Made by a program: the position numbers and the translations under genes. A stretch of DNA of 64,000 bases. Origin: JAJRRH01 sp047638815. Its GTDB lineage: Bacteria; Bacteroidota; Bacteroidia; Flavobacteriales_D; JABDKJ01. Shown piece by piece: positions 44,455-53,856 of this stretch (within the stretch, counting starts at the first letter, position 1; every line of letters begins with the position of its first letter). Location of the stretch: the NCBI GenBank assembly GCA_047638815.1, contig JBLIMR010000004.1, forward strand, positions 18,955 through 82,954, given 5' to 3'. The notes under the pieces were generated by a model that was given only the letters and a program-made list of their open reading frames with translations, was not told where the DNA came from and made no database searches.

Positions 44455-45342
44455 ATGAAGAATATTGCAGTTATTGGAGCAGGCACAATGGGTAACGGAA
44501 TTGCACATACGTTTGCCCAAAAAGGATTTGATGTTAAGCTAATAGATATCTCACAAGATCAATTGGACAAAGCTATCGCGACCATCTCCAAAAATCTTGA
44601 TCGGATGATTGCCAAAGAAAGAATTAGTGAAGGGGACAAACAAGATACGTTAGGAAGATTACATACTTCTACCGATATGTCCTCTGCCCTATCTGATGCT
44701 GACTTGGTCGTTGAAGCCGCTACTGAAAATGTCGATCTCAAGCTGAAAATATTCAAACAAATGGATGAAGCCACAGGTGATCACTGTGTTCTTGCTACAA
44801 ATACTTCGTCCATAAGTATTACTAAAATTGCTGCTGTAACTAGCCATCCTGACAAAGTCATCGGTATGCATTTCATGAATCCAGTGCCAGTCATGAAATT
44901 AGTAGAGGTGATACGAGGATATGATACTTCTGATGAAGTAACGAAGAATGTTTTCGCTTTATCTGAGAAGCTAGGTAAAGTTCCAGTTGAAGTGAATGAT
45001 TATCCTGGCTTTGTTGCGAATAGGATTTTAATGCCAATGATTAATGAAGCAATATACACGCTTTATGAAAGCGTTGCTGGAGTTTATGAAATTGACACTG
45101 TGATGAAATTAGGAATGGCTCATCCTATGGGGCCATTGCAATTGGCCGACTTTATTGGATTGGATGTTTGCTTGGCAATAATGAATGTACTTCACGATGG
45201 ATTTGGAAATCCAAAATACGCACCATGTCCTCTACTCGTAAATATGGTAATGGCTGGTAAATGGGGAAGAAAATCTGGAGAAGGTTTTTACAAATACACC
45301 AGAGGTTCGAAAGATCTAGTCCTGGCAGATAGATTTGCCTAG
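44455..45342 (+). CDS. hbd: 3-hydroxybutyryl-CoA dehydrogenase
   Basis: 295 residues. The N-terminal NAD-binding loop is IGAGTMGNGIAHTFAQKG, the catalytic dyad lies in GMHFMNPVPVMKLVEV (His139, Glu151), and the dimer region follows (VNDYPGFVANRILMPMINEA, GMAHPMGPLQLADFIGLDVC). It oxidises 3-hydroxyacyl-CoA to 3-ketoacyl-CoA in fatty-acid or butanoate metabolism. Length is normal. It converges with the thioredoxin gene, 9 bases away. Confidence 0.95.
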   Translation: MKNIAVIGAGTMGNGIAHTFAQKGFDVKLIDISQDQLDKAIATISKNLDRMIAKERISEGDKQDTLGRLHTSTDMSSALSDADLVVEAATENVDLKLKIFKQMDEATGDHCVLATNTSSISITKIAAVTSHPDKVIGMHFMNPVPVMKLVEVIRGYDTSDEVTKNVFALSEKLGKVPVEVNDYPGFVANRILMPMINEAIYTLYESVAGVYEIDTVMKLGMAHPMGPLQLADFIGLDVCLAIMNVLHDGFGNPKYAPCPLLVNMVMAGKWGRKSGEGFYKYTRGSKDLVLADRFA

Positions 45343-45351
45343 TAACTATTC

Positions 45352-45714
45352 CTAAGAGTTCTTAATCAACTCCTTATTAATAATCTGCTTTAAAGCATCT
45401 TTTGGCAGCGCACCAGCTTGCATCATTGGTTGCTTATCCTTTGGCATAAACAAAAGGCTAGGGATACTCTTTATTCCAAAAATGGCTGACAATTCTTGTT
45501 CCGTTTCTGTGTCCACTTTATAAATTGTGATTTCATCGGAGTATTCTGATGCCAGCTCTTCTAGTATCGGTGCTACCATTTTACAAGGTCCACACCAATC
45601 GGCATAGAAATCAATTATACCTGGCAAGTTGCCTTTGTAATTCCATTCTTTAGATTTAGTATAATCAAATATCTCTTTCTTAAAGAGTTCCGCGGTGAGT
45701 TGTATTGTTTTCAT
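45352..45714 (-). CDS. trxA: Thioredoxin
   Basis: 120 residues. The active site WCGPC is at 40-44 in IIDFYADWCGPCKM, and the cis-proline is in IKSIPSLLFM. There is no signal peptide, so it is a cytoplasmic thiol-disulfide reductant. Single gene. Confidence 0.93.
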   Translation of the reverse strand: MKTIQLTAELFKKEIFDYTKSKEWNYKGNLPGIIDFYADWCGPCKMVAPILEELASEYSDEITIYKVDTETEQELSAIFGIKSIPSLLFMPKDKQPMMQAGALPKDALKQIINKELIKNS

Positions 45715-45931
45715 AGCACTTAAAAAAAATTCATCTTTTGATCTGGCTTATGGAAATATCATGCCAGTCTTTGTATGATGTACGTAAAGTGCTGATTGTT
45801 TGTTACATAATTTCGTATAAACATAAGTCACACGACAATTATATTGATGGTAGATATGTTCAATAGATCATGAAACAACATTATCTAAATTACACTAATT
45901 AGAAGAAAATTTTGATTGATAAAAAACAATT

Positions 45932-47221
45932 CTATTTCTCGAACTCCATAAGAGTTTTAGAAATAATGGATACACAATCCATCAGTTGCTCTTCCGTCAT
46001 AACCAATGGTGGTGCAAAACGGATGATGTTACCATGCGTAGGTTTCGCAAGCAGACCGTTATCCCTTAGCTTGATACAGATATCCCATGCAGTACTGCTT
46101 TCAGGAGTATCGTTAATGAGTATGGCATTCAATAGCCCTTTACCTCGTACCGCATTGACCAACTCACATTTTTCAACAAGCTTGTTAATCTCAGCTCTGA
46201 ACATATTTCCTAAATGACGTGCATTTTGTGTGAGTTTTTCATCACGTACAACTTGAAGTGCCGCCATGGCCACCTTTGCTCCAACTGGATTTCCACCAAA
46301 TGTAGAACCATGTGAACCCGGTGTGATAACATCCATAACATCGTCATCAGCAAGCACAGCTGATACGGGATAAACTCCTCCAGAAATTGCTTTTCCTAGT
46401 ATCAGAAGATCTGCCTTTCGATAAGTGGATTGTCTTTCACAATTAGCCTCACAATTGCAATCTCCACACATGGCTAATATACTTCCCGTTCTTGCAATAC
46501 CCGTCTGTACTTCATCGGCTATGAACAATACGTTTTTCTCTTTACAAAGCGCATGTGCTGCGGCCAAATATCCTTCATCTGGAACAAATACTCCTGCTTC
46601 ACCTTGAATAGGTTCGACCATAAATCCAGCAACATTTTTATCTTCCAACGCTTTTTCCAATGAAGCTATGTCATTGTGAGGAATGATTTCAAATCCTGGC
46701 GTAAAAGGACCGAAATTTCCATTGGCATCTGGATCTACAGAGAAACTAACTATTGTCGTTGTTCTTCCATGAAAGTTGTCTTGGCAAACGATTATTTTGG
46801 CTTTATTTGAAGGAATTCCCTTCTTCTCATAACCCCATTTTCTGCAAATTTTTATCGCAGTTTCCACAGCTTCAGCGCCAGTATTCATTGGTAATACTTT
46901 GTCGTAATCAAAGTATTCCGTGATGTACTGCTCATAATCCCCAAGCACATCATTATAGAAGGCTCTTGATGTTAGTGCCAATGTTTCCGCTTGATCTTTA
47001 AGTGCTCCAACAATTTTTGGATGTCCATGACCTTGATTAACAGCAGAATATGCCGACAGAAAATCGTAATATCTTTTACCCTCAGCATCCCAAACATATA
47101 CACCTTCCCCTCTGCTCAGCACGACAGGTAATGGGTGGTAATTATGCGCTCCATATTTGTTTTCTAAGGCCATTGCCTCTTCCGAACCTATCTTTCTATC
47201 AACTGCATTCATGGTAATCAA
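45932..47221 (-). CDS. rocD: Ornithine aminotransferase with Cys-rich insertion
   Basis: 429 residues of class III PLP aminotransferase. PLP lysine Lys277 is in [10 protein letters not shown], and other motifs are [30 protein letters not shown] and [11 protein letters not shown]. It converts ornithine to glutamate semialdehyde. Between the DEVQTG loop and the PLP lysine it has [14 protein letters not shown], with Cys at 252, 255, 257 and 261, not found in standard RocD; the pattern suggests a metal or disulfide site. Read leftward from a TACTTTTG box at 47240. Confidence 0.92.
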   Translation of the reverse strand: MITMNAVDRKIGSEEAMALENKYGAHNYHPLPVVLSRGEGVYVWDAEGKRYYDFLSAYSAVNQGHGHPKIVGALKDQAETLALTSRAFYNDVLGDYEQYITEYFDYDKVLPMNTGAEAVETAIKICRKWGYEKKGIPSNKAKIIVCQDNFHGRTTTIVSFSVDPDANGNFGPFTPGFEIIPHNDIASLEKALEDKNVAGFMVEPIQGEAGVFVPDEGYLAAAHALCKEKNVLFIADEVQTGIARTGSILAMCGDCNCEANCERQSTYRKADLLILGKAISGGVYPVSAVLADDDVMDVITPGSHGSTFGGNPVGAKVAMAALQVVRDEKLTQNARHLGNMFRAEINKLVEKCELVNAVRGKGLLNAILINDTPESSTAWDICIKLRDNGLLAKPTHGNIIRFAPPLVMTEEQLMDCVSIISKTLMEFEK

Positions 47222-47239
47222 TTTTTAATCTGTGTTCAG

Positions 47240-47247
47240 CAAAAGTA
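47240..47247 (-). promoter_or_regulatory. -7 box (TACTTTTG) of rocD
   Basis: Exact TAnnTTTG match, 18 bases before the rocD ATG. It lies only a few bases upstream of rocD and downstream of the class V enzyme stop. Confidence 0.5.
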
Positions 47248-47259
47248 GCGAACTCTTTC

Positions 47260-48774
47260 TTAAGAAGAAAAAGCGTTATCCAAGACCTTAGGACCCCCTA
47301 GATCCGCACATAATGAATTTAAAATTCGATCCTTCAATATATCATCTGCTTTGTGCGTCTTATGAACTATGGCTGTACCACATGGTTTGAACTTATAATC
47401 CTCCATCCATTCCACATGATTTTCTGCTAATTCCATAATGGATTTAACTATAAATCGAACCTCGTCATCCGTCATACATGGATGAACTGACATTCTTATC
47501 CAACCTGGCCGAAAAGAGAAATCACCTTCAGAAATGGCACAGGTCATCTGGTTAGATTCATCCTGATCAACATTCAGTAAATAATGGCCATAGGTTCCTG
47601 CACATGAACATCCACCTCTTGTTTGAATTCCAAATCGATCATTAAGTAGCTTTACACCAGCATTGTAATGCAAATCGTCTATATAAAAGGAGATAATCCC
47701 CAATCTATGTTTTTGATTTCCTGCCAATATATTAAGATTCGGAATACCTTCCATGCCCTCCCAAATTATTGCCAACTGCTGTTCTTCACGCTTTAAAATG
47801 TTATTTACGCCCATTTGATCCTTTAGCTGAATACTTAAAGCAACACGCATGGTCTGAAGAAAAGCTGGAGTTCCACCATCTTCTCTAACCTCTATATCAT
47901 CAACATATTTGTGTTCTCCCCATGGGTTTGTCCATTCAACTACTCCACCACCTGAATTGTCAGGCACAGTGTTATCGTATAAGGTAGAATTAAAAATCAA
48001 AATACCAGAGGATCCAGGTCCACCTAAAAATTTATGTGGAGAGAAGAAAATAGCATCCAAGTATGAATGATCCTCTCCTTGCGGATGCATATCTATATTC
48101 ACATATGGTCCTGAACAGGCAAAGTCAACAAAACACAAACCTCCATGCTCATGCATTTTCTTGCTGATTTCATAGAATGGCGTGAAAATACCAGTCACAT
48201 TCGAGCATGACGTGATTGCTGCAATTTTTGTTTTACGATGTTTATATTTTTCTAATAGCTCATCCAAATGTTCCAAGCATACCAAGCCTTCTTCATTTGG
48301 TTTGATGATCTCAACGCAAGCTATGGTTTCTAACCAACTTGTCTGATTTGAGTGATGTTCCATGTGGCTAACAAAAACGACCGGTTTATCCTCCTCACTA
48401 ATAGTAATTTGATCTTTATATCGCTCATGAATTCTGAATCCCAAAATTCTTTGAAATTTGTTTACCGCTCCGGTCATCCCCGATCCGCATGCGATCATTA
48501 CATCACTTTCACTCGCATTGACATGCTTTTTTATTAACTCTTGTGCCTTGTGATAGGCATATGTCATACATAGACCTGTTGAACTGGTTTCTGTATGAGT
48601 ATTAGCAACAAAAGGCATAATTTCTTCTTTCAACCTATCTTCAATAGGACCATAACACCTTCCACTAGCTGTCCAATCAGCGTATATGACCTTTTGACTA
48701 TCATTGTAAGGTGTTGGAAAACACTGATCTAAACCAATAATGTGTTTCCGAAATTGAGAAAAATATTTTTCCAT
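47260..48774 (-). CDS. Class V aminotransferase / cysteine-desulfurase-like PLP enzyme
   Basis: 504 residues. PLP lysine Lys248 is in FFSPHKFLGGPGSSG, PLP-binding ACGSGMTGAVNKFQ and VSHMEHHSNQTSW come before it, and RGGCSCAGTYGHYLL lies where cysteine desulfurases carry the reactive Cys. Similarity is to the selenocysteine-lyase/cysteine-desulfurase branch. The substrate is unknown, with no iron-sulfur assembly genes nearby. It lies just upstream of rocD on the same strand but rocD has its own box. Confidence 0.85.
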   Translation of the reverse strand: MEKYFSQFRKHIIGLDQCFPTPYNDSQKVIYADWTASGRCYGPIEDRLKEEIMPFVANTHTETSSTGLCMTYAYHKAQELIKKHVNASESDVMIACGSGMTGAVNKFQRILGFRIHERYKDQITISEEDKPVVFVSHMEHHSNQTSWLETIACVEIIKPNEEGLVCLEHLDELLEKYKHRKTKIAAITSCSNVTGIFTPFYEISKKMHEHGGLCFVDFACSGPYVNIDMHPQGEDHSYLDAIFFSPHKFLGGPGSSGILIFNSTLYDNTVPDNSGGGVVEWTNPWGEHKYVDDIEVREDGGTPAFLQTMRVALSIQLKDQMGVNNILKREEQQLAIIWEGMEGIPNLNILAGNQKHRLGIISFYIDDLHYNAGVKLLNDRFGIQTRGGCSCAGTYGHYLLNVDQDESNQMTCAISEGDFSFRPGWIRMSVHPCMTDDEVRFIVKSIMELAENHVEWMEDYKFKPCGTAIVHKTHKADDILKDRILNSLCADLGGPKVLDNAFSS

Positions 48775-48799
48775 AATTACTACTCTTATGTATATGCTT

Positions 48800-48816
48800 C
48801 AAAATTAGCAAAACTA
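48800..48816 (-). promoter_or_regulatory. Two overlapping -7-type boxes of the class V enzyme gene
   Basis: Read leftward: TAGTTTTG (48809-48816) followed by TAATTTTG (48800-48807), both fitting TAnnTTTG, 25 and 34 bases before the ATG. Confidence 0.4.
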
Positions 48817-48889
48817 GGAAACCGAAAAAGGTTAAAATGCCTTTGAAAAAGGAATCTTACCACAGAATTATTGATGTAAAAGTGAAAAA

Positions 48890-49564
48890 CTACTTGTTGC
48901 CCTCGCCCATCAAGGCATATTGAAGAATATTAGACCCCATTTGAAGTGCTTTAGCTCTTGCTTGATCTGAATCCTTATGAACGGCCTGATCCTCCCATCC
49001 ATCACCCAAATCGGATTCATAAGAATAGAAGCAAATTAGACGCCCCTCAAATATCAATCCTAATCCTTCAGATGGACTTCCATCATGCTCATGAATTTTT
49101 GGTATTCCTTTGGAGAAATTGTATTTCTGGTGATAAATTGGATGTAAAAATGGTAATTCCACAAATTCAAGTTCTGGAAATACTCTTTTCATTTGTGGGC
49201 GGATAAACTGATCCATCCCATAGTTATCATCAATATGTAGAAATCCACCAGCTAGTAAATAACTTCTAAGATTATCAACTTCACTAGGGGTAAATATTAT
49301 GTTCCCATGACCAGTCAGATGAACGAATGGATAATTGTATAACTCAGGACTTCCAGGTTCTACATACGGCACATCCACATCGATGTTCATCCCCAAATTA
49401 TCATTTACAAAATCAACCAAATTTGGTACTGATGTTGGATTGGAATAATAATCACCGCCACCTCGGTACTTCATAACAGCAATCTGATACGTTGCGTCTT
49501 TCGATAAGCTCGTTAACAAAACAAATAATCCTATTATTATGAATACTGGAATAATCTTTTTCAT
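48890..49564 (-). CDS. DUF4159 domain protein
   Basis: About 224 residues from the ATG at 49564. Residues 1-20 form a signal peptide (KKIIPVFIIIGLFVLLTSLS). The body is the DUF4159 fold (VMKYRGGGDYYSNPTSVPNL, YPFVHLTGHGNIIFTPSEVD, GGFLHIDDNYGMDQFIRPQM) with conserved HGNI and DDNYG. The family is found with MoxR/BatA-type gliding or aerotolerance operons and has a class I glutamine-amidotransferase-like fold. Here it stands alone. The frame extends to 49657, but that would pass a promoter box. Confidence 0.85.
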   Translation of the reverse strand: MKKIIPVFIIIGLFVLLTSLSKDATYQIAVMKYRGGGDYYSNPTSVPNLVDFVNDNLGMNIDVDVPYVEPGSPELYNYPFVHLTGHGNIIFTPSEVDNLRSYLLAGGFLHIDDNYGMDQFIRPQMKRVFPELEFVELPFLHPIYHQKYNFSKGIPKIHEHDGSPSEGLGLIFEGRLICFYSYESDLGDGWEDQAVHKDSDQARAKALQMGSNILQYALMGEGNK

Positions 49565-49570
49565 GCTCAA

Positions 49571-49578
49571 CAAAAGTA
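49571..49578 (-). promoter_or_regulatory. -7 box (TACTTTTG) of the DUF4159 gene, leaderless-type
   Basis: Exact TAnnTTTG match ending 6 bases before ATG 49564, so the transcript would start at or very near the start codon. Confidence 0.45.
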
Positions 49579-49620
49579 ATGAAATACTATTAATGTGATT
49601 CTTAGTCGTAAAGTTTAGAT

Positions 49621-49652
49621 CAAAAAAAAGACCACCCCTGTAAGGGACGATC
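49621..49652 (-). terminator. Intrinsic terminator after the YceI gene
   Basis: Leftward RNA GATCGTCCCT-UAC-AGGGGTGGTC pairs fully with G-U pairs and is followed by TTTTTTTG. Confidence 0.6.
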
Positions 49653-49677
49653 TTCATTCATCATTTATAACCTGATC

Positions 49678-50322
49678 TTAAAGTCCAGCGACTAATTTTA
49701 TATTAAGAGTAATCTCGTCATTTAAGACCATCTCTTTCACAGGGTGGTCAAATGCCACTCCATATTTCTTTCTATCAAATGTGAGCTTTCCACTCATCTT
49801 CATCATGTCGTCACCTTGCTTAACAGCAATATCAGTAACTGTTTCAACATTTGTTTTACCTCTAATGGTCAAATTTCCGGTAGCATTACTGCCACTAACT
49901 GAAGTAATTTCAAATGAAGCTGTTGGGTAATTCGCAACATCGAAGAAGTCTGCACTTGAAAGATGTCCTACAAGTGCCTCCGGAGTTTTACCTTCTGCAA
50001 CATTGTAACCATTATCCGTAGGTGCAATAGTAGATAGATCAACAACAAAACTCCCTGATTCTAAAGTACCGTTTTCTACAAATACAGAACCACTCTTTAC
50101 ATTTATTGTACCCTCATGAGCGTACATTCCAAGCATTTCACCTTTCCAACGAATCTTAGATCTCTCAGTATTAACGGTGGCCTTTAAGACCTCTTTTTTA
50201 ACTTTCTCTGTAACTTCTTTTGCTACATCTTCAGTCACTTTTGGAGCATCAGATCCTCCACAAGAAGAAAGGCTGAAAACCACAAAAAATACTGCAATTA
50301 ATTTGATTGAATTCTTTAACAT
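49678..50322 (-). CDS. YceI-family lipoprotein
   Basis: 214 residues. Lipobox VFSLSSC and a short Lys/Glu-rich linker, then the YceI lipocalin-like barrel: RSKIRWKGEMLGMYAHEGTI, GSFVVDLSTIAPTDNG, LSSADFFDVANYPTASFEI, GNLTIRGKTNVE and LTFDRKKYGVAFD. YceI proteins bind long isoprenoid or lipid chains. It is anchored in the envelope and transcribed alone, to the hairpin at 49621. Confidence 0.9.
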   Translation of the reverse strand: MLKNSIKLIAVFFVVFSLSSCGGSDAPKVTEDVAKEVTEKVKKEVLKATVNTERSKIRWKGEMLGMYAHEGTINVKSGSVFVENGTLESGSFVVDLSTIAPTDNGYNVAEGKTPEALVGHLSSADFFDVANYPTASFEITSVSGSNATGNLTIRGKTNVETVTDIAVKQGDDMMKMSGKLTFDRKKYGVAFDHPVKEMVLNDEITLNIKLVAGL

Positions 50323-50600
50323 ATTATTGTTTAGCTAGTTTTTTAGTTCCTCAAAGATAAGGCTTTGTCTGTGGAATCATATGTTTATAACAAATAAATC
50401 TGTTAAAACATCCGCCCCCTATTTTTCCGCCTCTAAATATCATAGCCTTTCCTATGAACTTGGACACTCTTTATAAATTTGAATTAATTTGAATTAAAGG
50501 AAGATTTTACACCAATTAAACAAGAATAAAATTGATGCCTCCTCCCTGTATTAATCCCAAATAAAACTACCTCAAGAGAATAACTAAACACAGGAATAGC

Positions 50601-50855
50601 CTATTGCATTTTATTAGATTCTGTGTTTGGATCCAGTTTCCTTTTCTCTTCGACCGCTGCCTTCTTTTTCCTCTTTCTCAATGAAACCAGAATACCAACA
50701 ATAACACCGAGTGAAAAAGTGCCAATGATTAGAAGAACTTGAGGCAAGGAGAACTCCCAACTCAAGAATTCTACAACCACGGTCTCAGTGTTTTGCAATG
50801 AAAATATCACCAACAATATGGCTAAGACTATGGCAATTATCGTTTTGGCTCTCAT
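50601..50855 (-). CDS. LapA-domain membrane protein (DUF1049)
   Basis: 84 residues with two membrane segments (TIIAIVLAILLVIFSLQNTE and LPQVLLIIGTFSLGVIVGIL) and a basic tail (SLRKRKKKAAVEEKRKL). The pattern IFSLQNTETVVVEFL is the LapA signature. In other bacteria LapA (YciS) works with LapB in lipopolysaccharide synthesis; no lapB is next to it here. Confidence 0.87.
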   Translation of the reverse strand: MRAKTIIAIVLAILLVIFSLQNTETVVVEFLSWEFSLPQVLLIIGTFSLGVIVGILVSLRKRKKKAAVEEKRKLDPNTESNKMQ

Positions 50856-50931
50856 ATTCTCATGTTAGGGTAAGCAAATATATATAGAATATCCTCACAC
50901 CTATTAGAATCCCATTTTGTATTTAATTCAT

Positions 50932-50939
50932 TATTTTTG
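50932..50939 (+). promoter_or_regulatory. -7 box (TATTTTTG) of the DUF4377/META lipoprotein gene
   Basis: Exact TAnnTTTG match ending 9 bases before ATG 50949. It overlaps the alternative TTG start at 50937. Confidence 0.45.
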
Positions 50940-50948
50940 AAGAAAAAC

Positions 50949-51635
50949 ATGAGACTTTACTTTTTTTTATTCTTATTCATTCTCATTGCCTGCAATAGCA
51001 ACAAAGATATGACTGATAAAACTCCAGCGGACAATTTAAAAAACAAGCAAACCATTTGGGTAGATGGCACTAAAAAAGCTTGTACGAGTGACAAGAATAA
51101 AATGTGTTTCAATGTAAAACGAGAAGGTCACGATGACTCAAATCAAGCGGAATGGAATCTAGTTGAGACGCCAATAATTGATTTTACCTTTGAGCCTGGA
51201 CATCTATATAAGGTAGTTGTTGCCGAAGATGTAAGTGATGGTGAAAAAGTTTGGCGAGTCCTCAAAAAGCTAGAAAAAAACATTGATGGCAAACTAAGAC
51301 TACATGACCTATGGTCTCTTAGAAAAGTAAAAGGAAAAGAACTTGTTTTGGAGGAAGGAGATAAAAGACCATTTATCGAATTGCACATTTCAGACATGAT
51401 GATTCGAGGTAATGGGAACTGCAACGATCTAAGTGGGAAAATTTTGGAGGTTGATGATGAAAATATAGTCTTCGATCGATTAGCAAGCACAAAAAAAATG
51501 TGCCCTAACATGCACATTGAAAAAAGGTTTATTGCAATGCTCGGTATTTGCAAAACATATTTAATAAAAGATATGACCCTTAGATTGATGGATAAAACAG
51601 GGCAAGTATTATTGGAGTTTCGCAAGGTTGATTAA
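50949..51635 (+). CDS. META/DUF4377 lipoprotein
   Basis: About 228 residues from ATG 50949. Lipobox FILIAC. Residues 22-105 match DUF4377 (QTIWVDGTKKACTSDKNKMC, FEPGHLYKVVV). Residues 115-228 are a META (HslJ-like) domain with LHDLWSLRKVKGKELVLEEG, RPFIELHISDMMIRGNGNCN and a Cys pair, ending MLGICKTYLIKDMTLRLMDK. META domains occur in stress-linked envelope lipoproteins. Fusion of the two is common in Bacteroidota. Confidence 0.83.
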   Translation: MRLYFFLFLFILIACNSNKDMTDKTPADNLKNKQTIWVDGTKKACTSDKNKMCFNVKREGHDDSNQAEWNLVETPIIDFTFEPGHLYKVVVAEDVSDGEKVWRVLKKLEKNIDGKLRLHDLWSLRKVKGKELVLEEGDKRPFIELHISDMMIRGNGNCNDLSGKILEVDDENIVFDRLASTKKMCPNMHIEKRFIAMLGICKTYLIKDMTLRLMDKTGQVLLEFRKVD

Positions 51636-51701
51636 ATTTGGGGTGAACTGCGATCAAATTTTCACAAAAAATCTCTTCCTTAGAACTACGCTTCGATAAA
51701 T

Positions 51702-52211
51702 TCACAAGCTATCTTTCACTCTAAAAAAAGCCGCTTCATTTATCCAGTTTTGAGCTTCAACAGCATCCAATACATTTGTTATTCGAAGTTCGAAATCTGA
51801 AGATAATCCTTGCTCCTTTATAAATATAATTGCCTGCTCAAAGGAATTAAATATACTCGTGTAAAATGAATCTTGATTTATTCTAATCTCTGCCGTGTAG
51901 GATTGTGCGATCTCTATGTTGTACAGCATAACATCAGCAATAAGACTTTCATTGACCCCTAAAACCAAAAAGCTCTTAATTATTTTCTGGGCAGTAGATC
52001 TTCTTTTTTTAGCCCTTCGTTTTGTATTTGGAAAGTACTCTTTATAAATTTTAATCTTTGCTTCTTCGATCAATCTATCCTCCTTGGGATTGAAAACAAA
52101 ATCATAGTAAGTCTTTACAGGTTTAAATTTATCATACAACTCGAAGACCTGTTCTTCAAGTTTAGCCCTCTTTAAAGTTTTGATATATTTTTTCAGTTCT
52201 CGCTTACTCAT
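51702..52211 (-). CDS. DUF6155-like basic protein
   Basis: About 169 residues from the ATG at 52211. It reads MSKRELKKYIKTLKRAKLEE, then YYDFVFNPKEDRLIEEAKIK, YKEYFPNTKRRAKKRRSTAQ and LIADVMLYNIEIAQSY, which I recognise as the DUF6155 family. It is strongly basic in the middle and may bind nucleic acid. Function is unknown. The frame opens at GTG 52220. Confidence 0.65.
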   Translation of the reverse strand: MSKRELKKYIKTLKRAKLEEQVFELYDKFKPVKTYYDFVFNPKEDRLIEEAKIKIYKEYFPNTKRRAKKRRSTAQKIIKSFLVLGVNESLIADVMLYNIEIAQSYTAEIRINQDSFYTSIFNSFEQAIIFIKEQGLSSDFELRITNVLDAVEAQNWINEAAFFRVKDSL

Positions 52212-52264
52212 TCTTGCCACGAATTTAATTTATTTTTATTCTGTACAGGCACTTTTGAAATTCA

Positions 52265-52272
52265 TAGTTTTG
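52265..52272 (+). promoter_or_regulatory. -7 box (TAGTTTTG) of the small protein gene at 52318
   Basis: TAGTTTTG fits TAnnTTTG; the ATG is 45 bases further. Confidence 0.4.
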
Positions 52273-52317
52273 TAAAAACAATAGCCTTGAATTTTTACGG
52301 CTACAAAAAGGGAAATA

Positions 52318-52554
52318 ATGTCATCACCAATTAGACTTGTTTGGGACTTTCATGGATCTGATTCCAAAGAGACTGCAGAACATCATGCAAAACATCTTAT
52401 CCAATTCGCAGAGAAGGAAAAACTAAGTATAAATGTAACTGGCGTTGAAGAGATTTCGGATCAGCATTTTTACGCTTTCTTAGATGTAGCTAAAACAGAA
52501 ATGATTAAAGTTCGCGATGCACTTCGTCCGCATCGAGGTTTACAAATTGAATGA
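52318..52554 (+). CDS. Small conserved-looking hypothetical protein (78 residues)
   Basis: MSSPIRLVWDFHGSDSKETA then EHHAKHLIQFAEKEKLSINV and FYAFLDVAKTEMIKVRDALR. It is a soluble alpha/beta sketch with His residues (HHAKH, PHRG) but no motif I recognise. It has a promoter-like box and a clean ATG. Function is unknown. Confidence 0.65.
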   Translation: MSSPIRLVWDFHGSDSKETAEHHAKHLIQFAEKEKLSINVTGVEEISDQHFYAFLDVAKTEMIKVRDALRPHRGLQIE

Positions 52555-52641
52555 AATTTGAATTATTATTAGAGATGAAATTTTATAACAAAACCCTATA
52601 CACTTTCATATTTTCATTTTAGAATCAAGACTAGATATCCC

Positions 52642-53754
52642 CTAACCAATATTTCTAAATTTGATTCTCAACTTACTTTCCACATGACGCAGATCTCTGA
52701 TTTCTGAAGATGAAATGAAGGCCAAAGAAATTCCTTTTTTTCCTGCTCTCGCAGTTCGACCGCTTCTGTGTGTGTAATACTCAATCTTATCAGGAAGCTC
52801 ATAATGAACGACATACGCAAGGTCTTTCACGTCAATTCCACGAGCGGAAATATCTGTCGCAATCAATAGTTGCACTTTTTCATTTCTAAAAGCACGCATT
52901 ACTTTATCTCTTTCCCTCTGCTGAAGATCACCATGAATCGCTCCAGCTTTATATTTTTTCTCAAGTAAATTTTCACATACTTTATTCGCAGTCATTTTAG
53001 TTTTACAAAAAATAATTGCTCGTTTATCTCCTTGAAATTTTATAAAATTAATAAGATGTTTCATTCTTGAAGCATGCTCACAAATCAGATATTGATGTTC
53101 TATTCGTTCATTGATTCTTTGATCGATATCGACAGTAACTTTTTTGGCATCTGTCGAAAGGTACTTTGATACTATTTGCTTAATACCTTGTGGCATGGTT
53201 GCTGAAAACAACCACACCGATTTTTCTTTTGGCGTTGCATCGAGTATCTTATTTAATTCCTCTCTAAAGCCCATACTCAACATTTCATCTGCTTCATCCA
53301 AGATAACATACTCTATATGATCCAATGTAAGCGCTTTTTGATGCAGAAGGTCTATCAGCCTACCAGGAGTTGCCACAACGATCTGTGTAGGTCTTTTAAG
53401 GGCCTGTATTTGAATATCTATTTTCTCTCCCCCATAAACCGATTCAGCATATATCTTAATGCTGTACTTTGTCAATCTGAAAATTTGCTTTGCAATCTGC
53501 TTGCACAATTCTCTTGTTGGAGATAAAATTAACGCCTGTATTTCACCTTTAGTATGATCTACTTTATGTAAAAGTGGAAGAACAAAGGCCGCTGTTTTCC
53601 CTGATCCAGTTTGTGCTTGCCCAATAAAATCTTCATCCTTAGACAGAAGAAAAGGAATTGCCTCTTCCTGAATTTGCGTTGGTATTTCTATACCCAATTC
53701 ATTCATGGCTTTTATGAAATCATCGTGAACTCCTATTTGACTGAAACTTTTCAA
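52642..53754 (-). CDS. DEAD-box RNA helicase
   Basis: About 370 residues. Q motif GIEIPTQIQEEAIP, motif I AQTGSGKT, Ia PTRELCKQ, Ib TPGR, II DEAD, III SAT, V DISARGIDV and VI HRSGRTARAGKKG. It unwinds or remodels RNA (RhlE/DbpA-like). There is no ATG at the family start; TTG at 53754 (reading KSFSQIGVHDD) fits, with TTG 53826 or GTG 53811 as alternatives. It is divergent from the S1 RNA-binding protein gene, so both may share a control region. The basic C-terminal tail is nearly absent. Confidence 0.9.
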   Translation of the reverse strand: MKSFSQIGVHDDFIKAMNELGIEIPTQIQEEAIPFLLSKDEDFIGQAQTGSGKTAAFVLPLLHKVDHTKGEIQALILSPTRELCKQIAKQIFRLTKYSIKIYAESVYGGEKIDIQIQALKRPTQIVVATPGRLIDLLHQKALTLDHIEYVILDEADEMLSMGFREELNKILDATPKEKSVWLFSATMPQGIKQIVSKYLSTDAKKVTVDIDQRINERIEHQYLICEHASRMKHLINFIKFQGDKRAIIFCKTKMTANKVCENLLEKKYKAGAIHGDLQQRERDKVMRAFRNEKVQLLIATDISARGIDVKDLAYVVHYELPDKIEYYTHRSGRTARAGKKGISLAFISSSEIRDLRHVESKLRIKFRNIG

Positions 53755-53856
53755 GTAATATATATTTGTTGGTGAAAGTAGGTCAAATAAATTTCTGACT
53801 AAGCCGTTCACATGGCTTTTATTCAAGTACTTTTGTTTTATTATTATTTGATTGCA

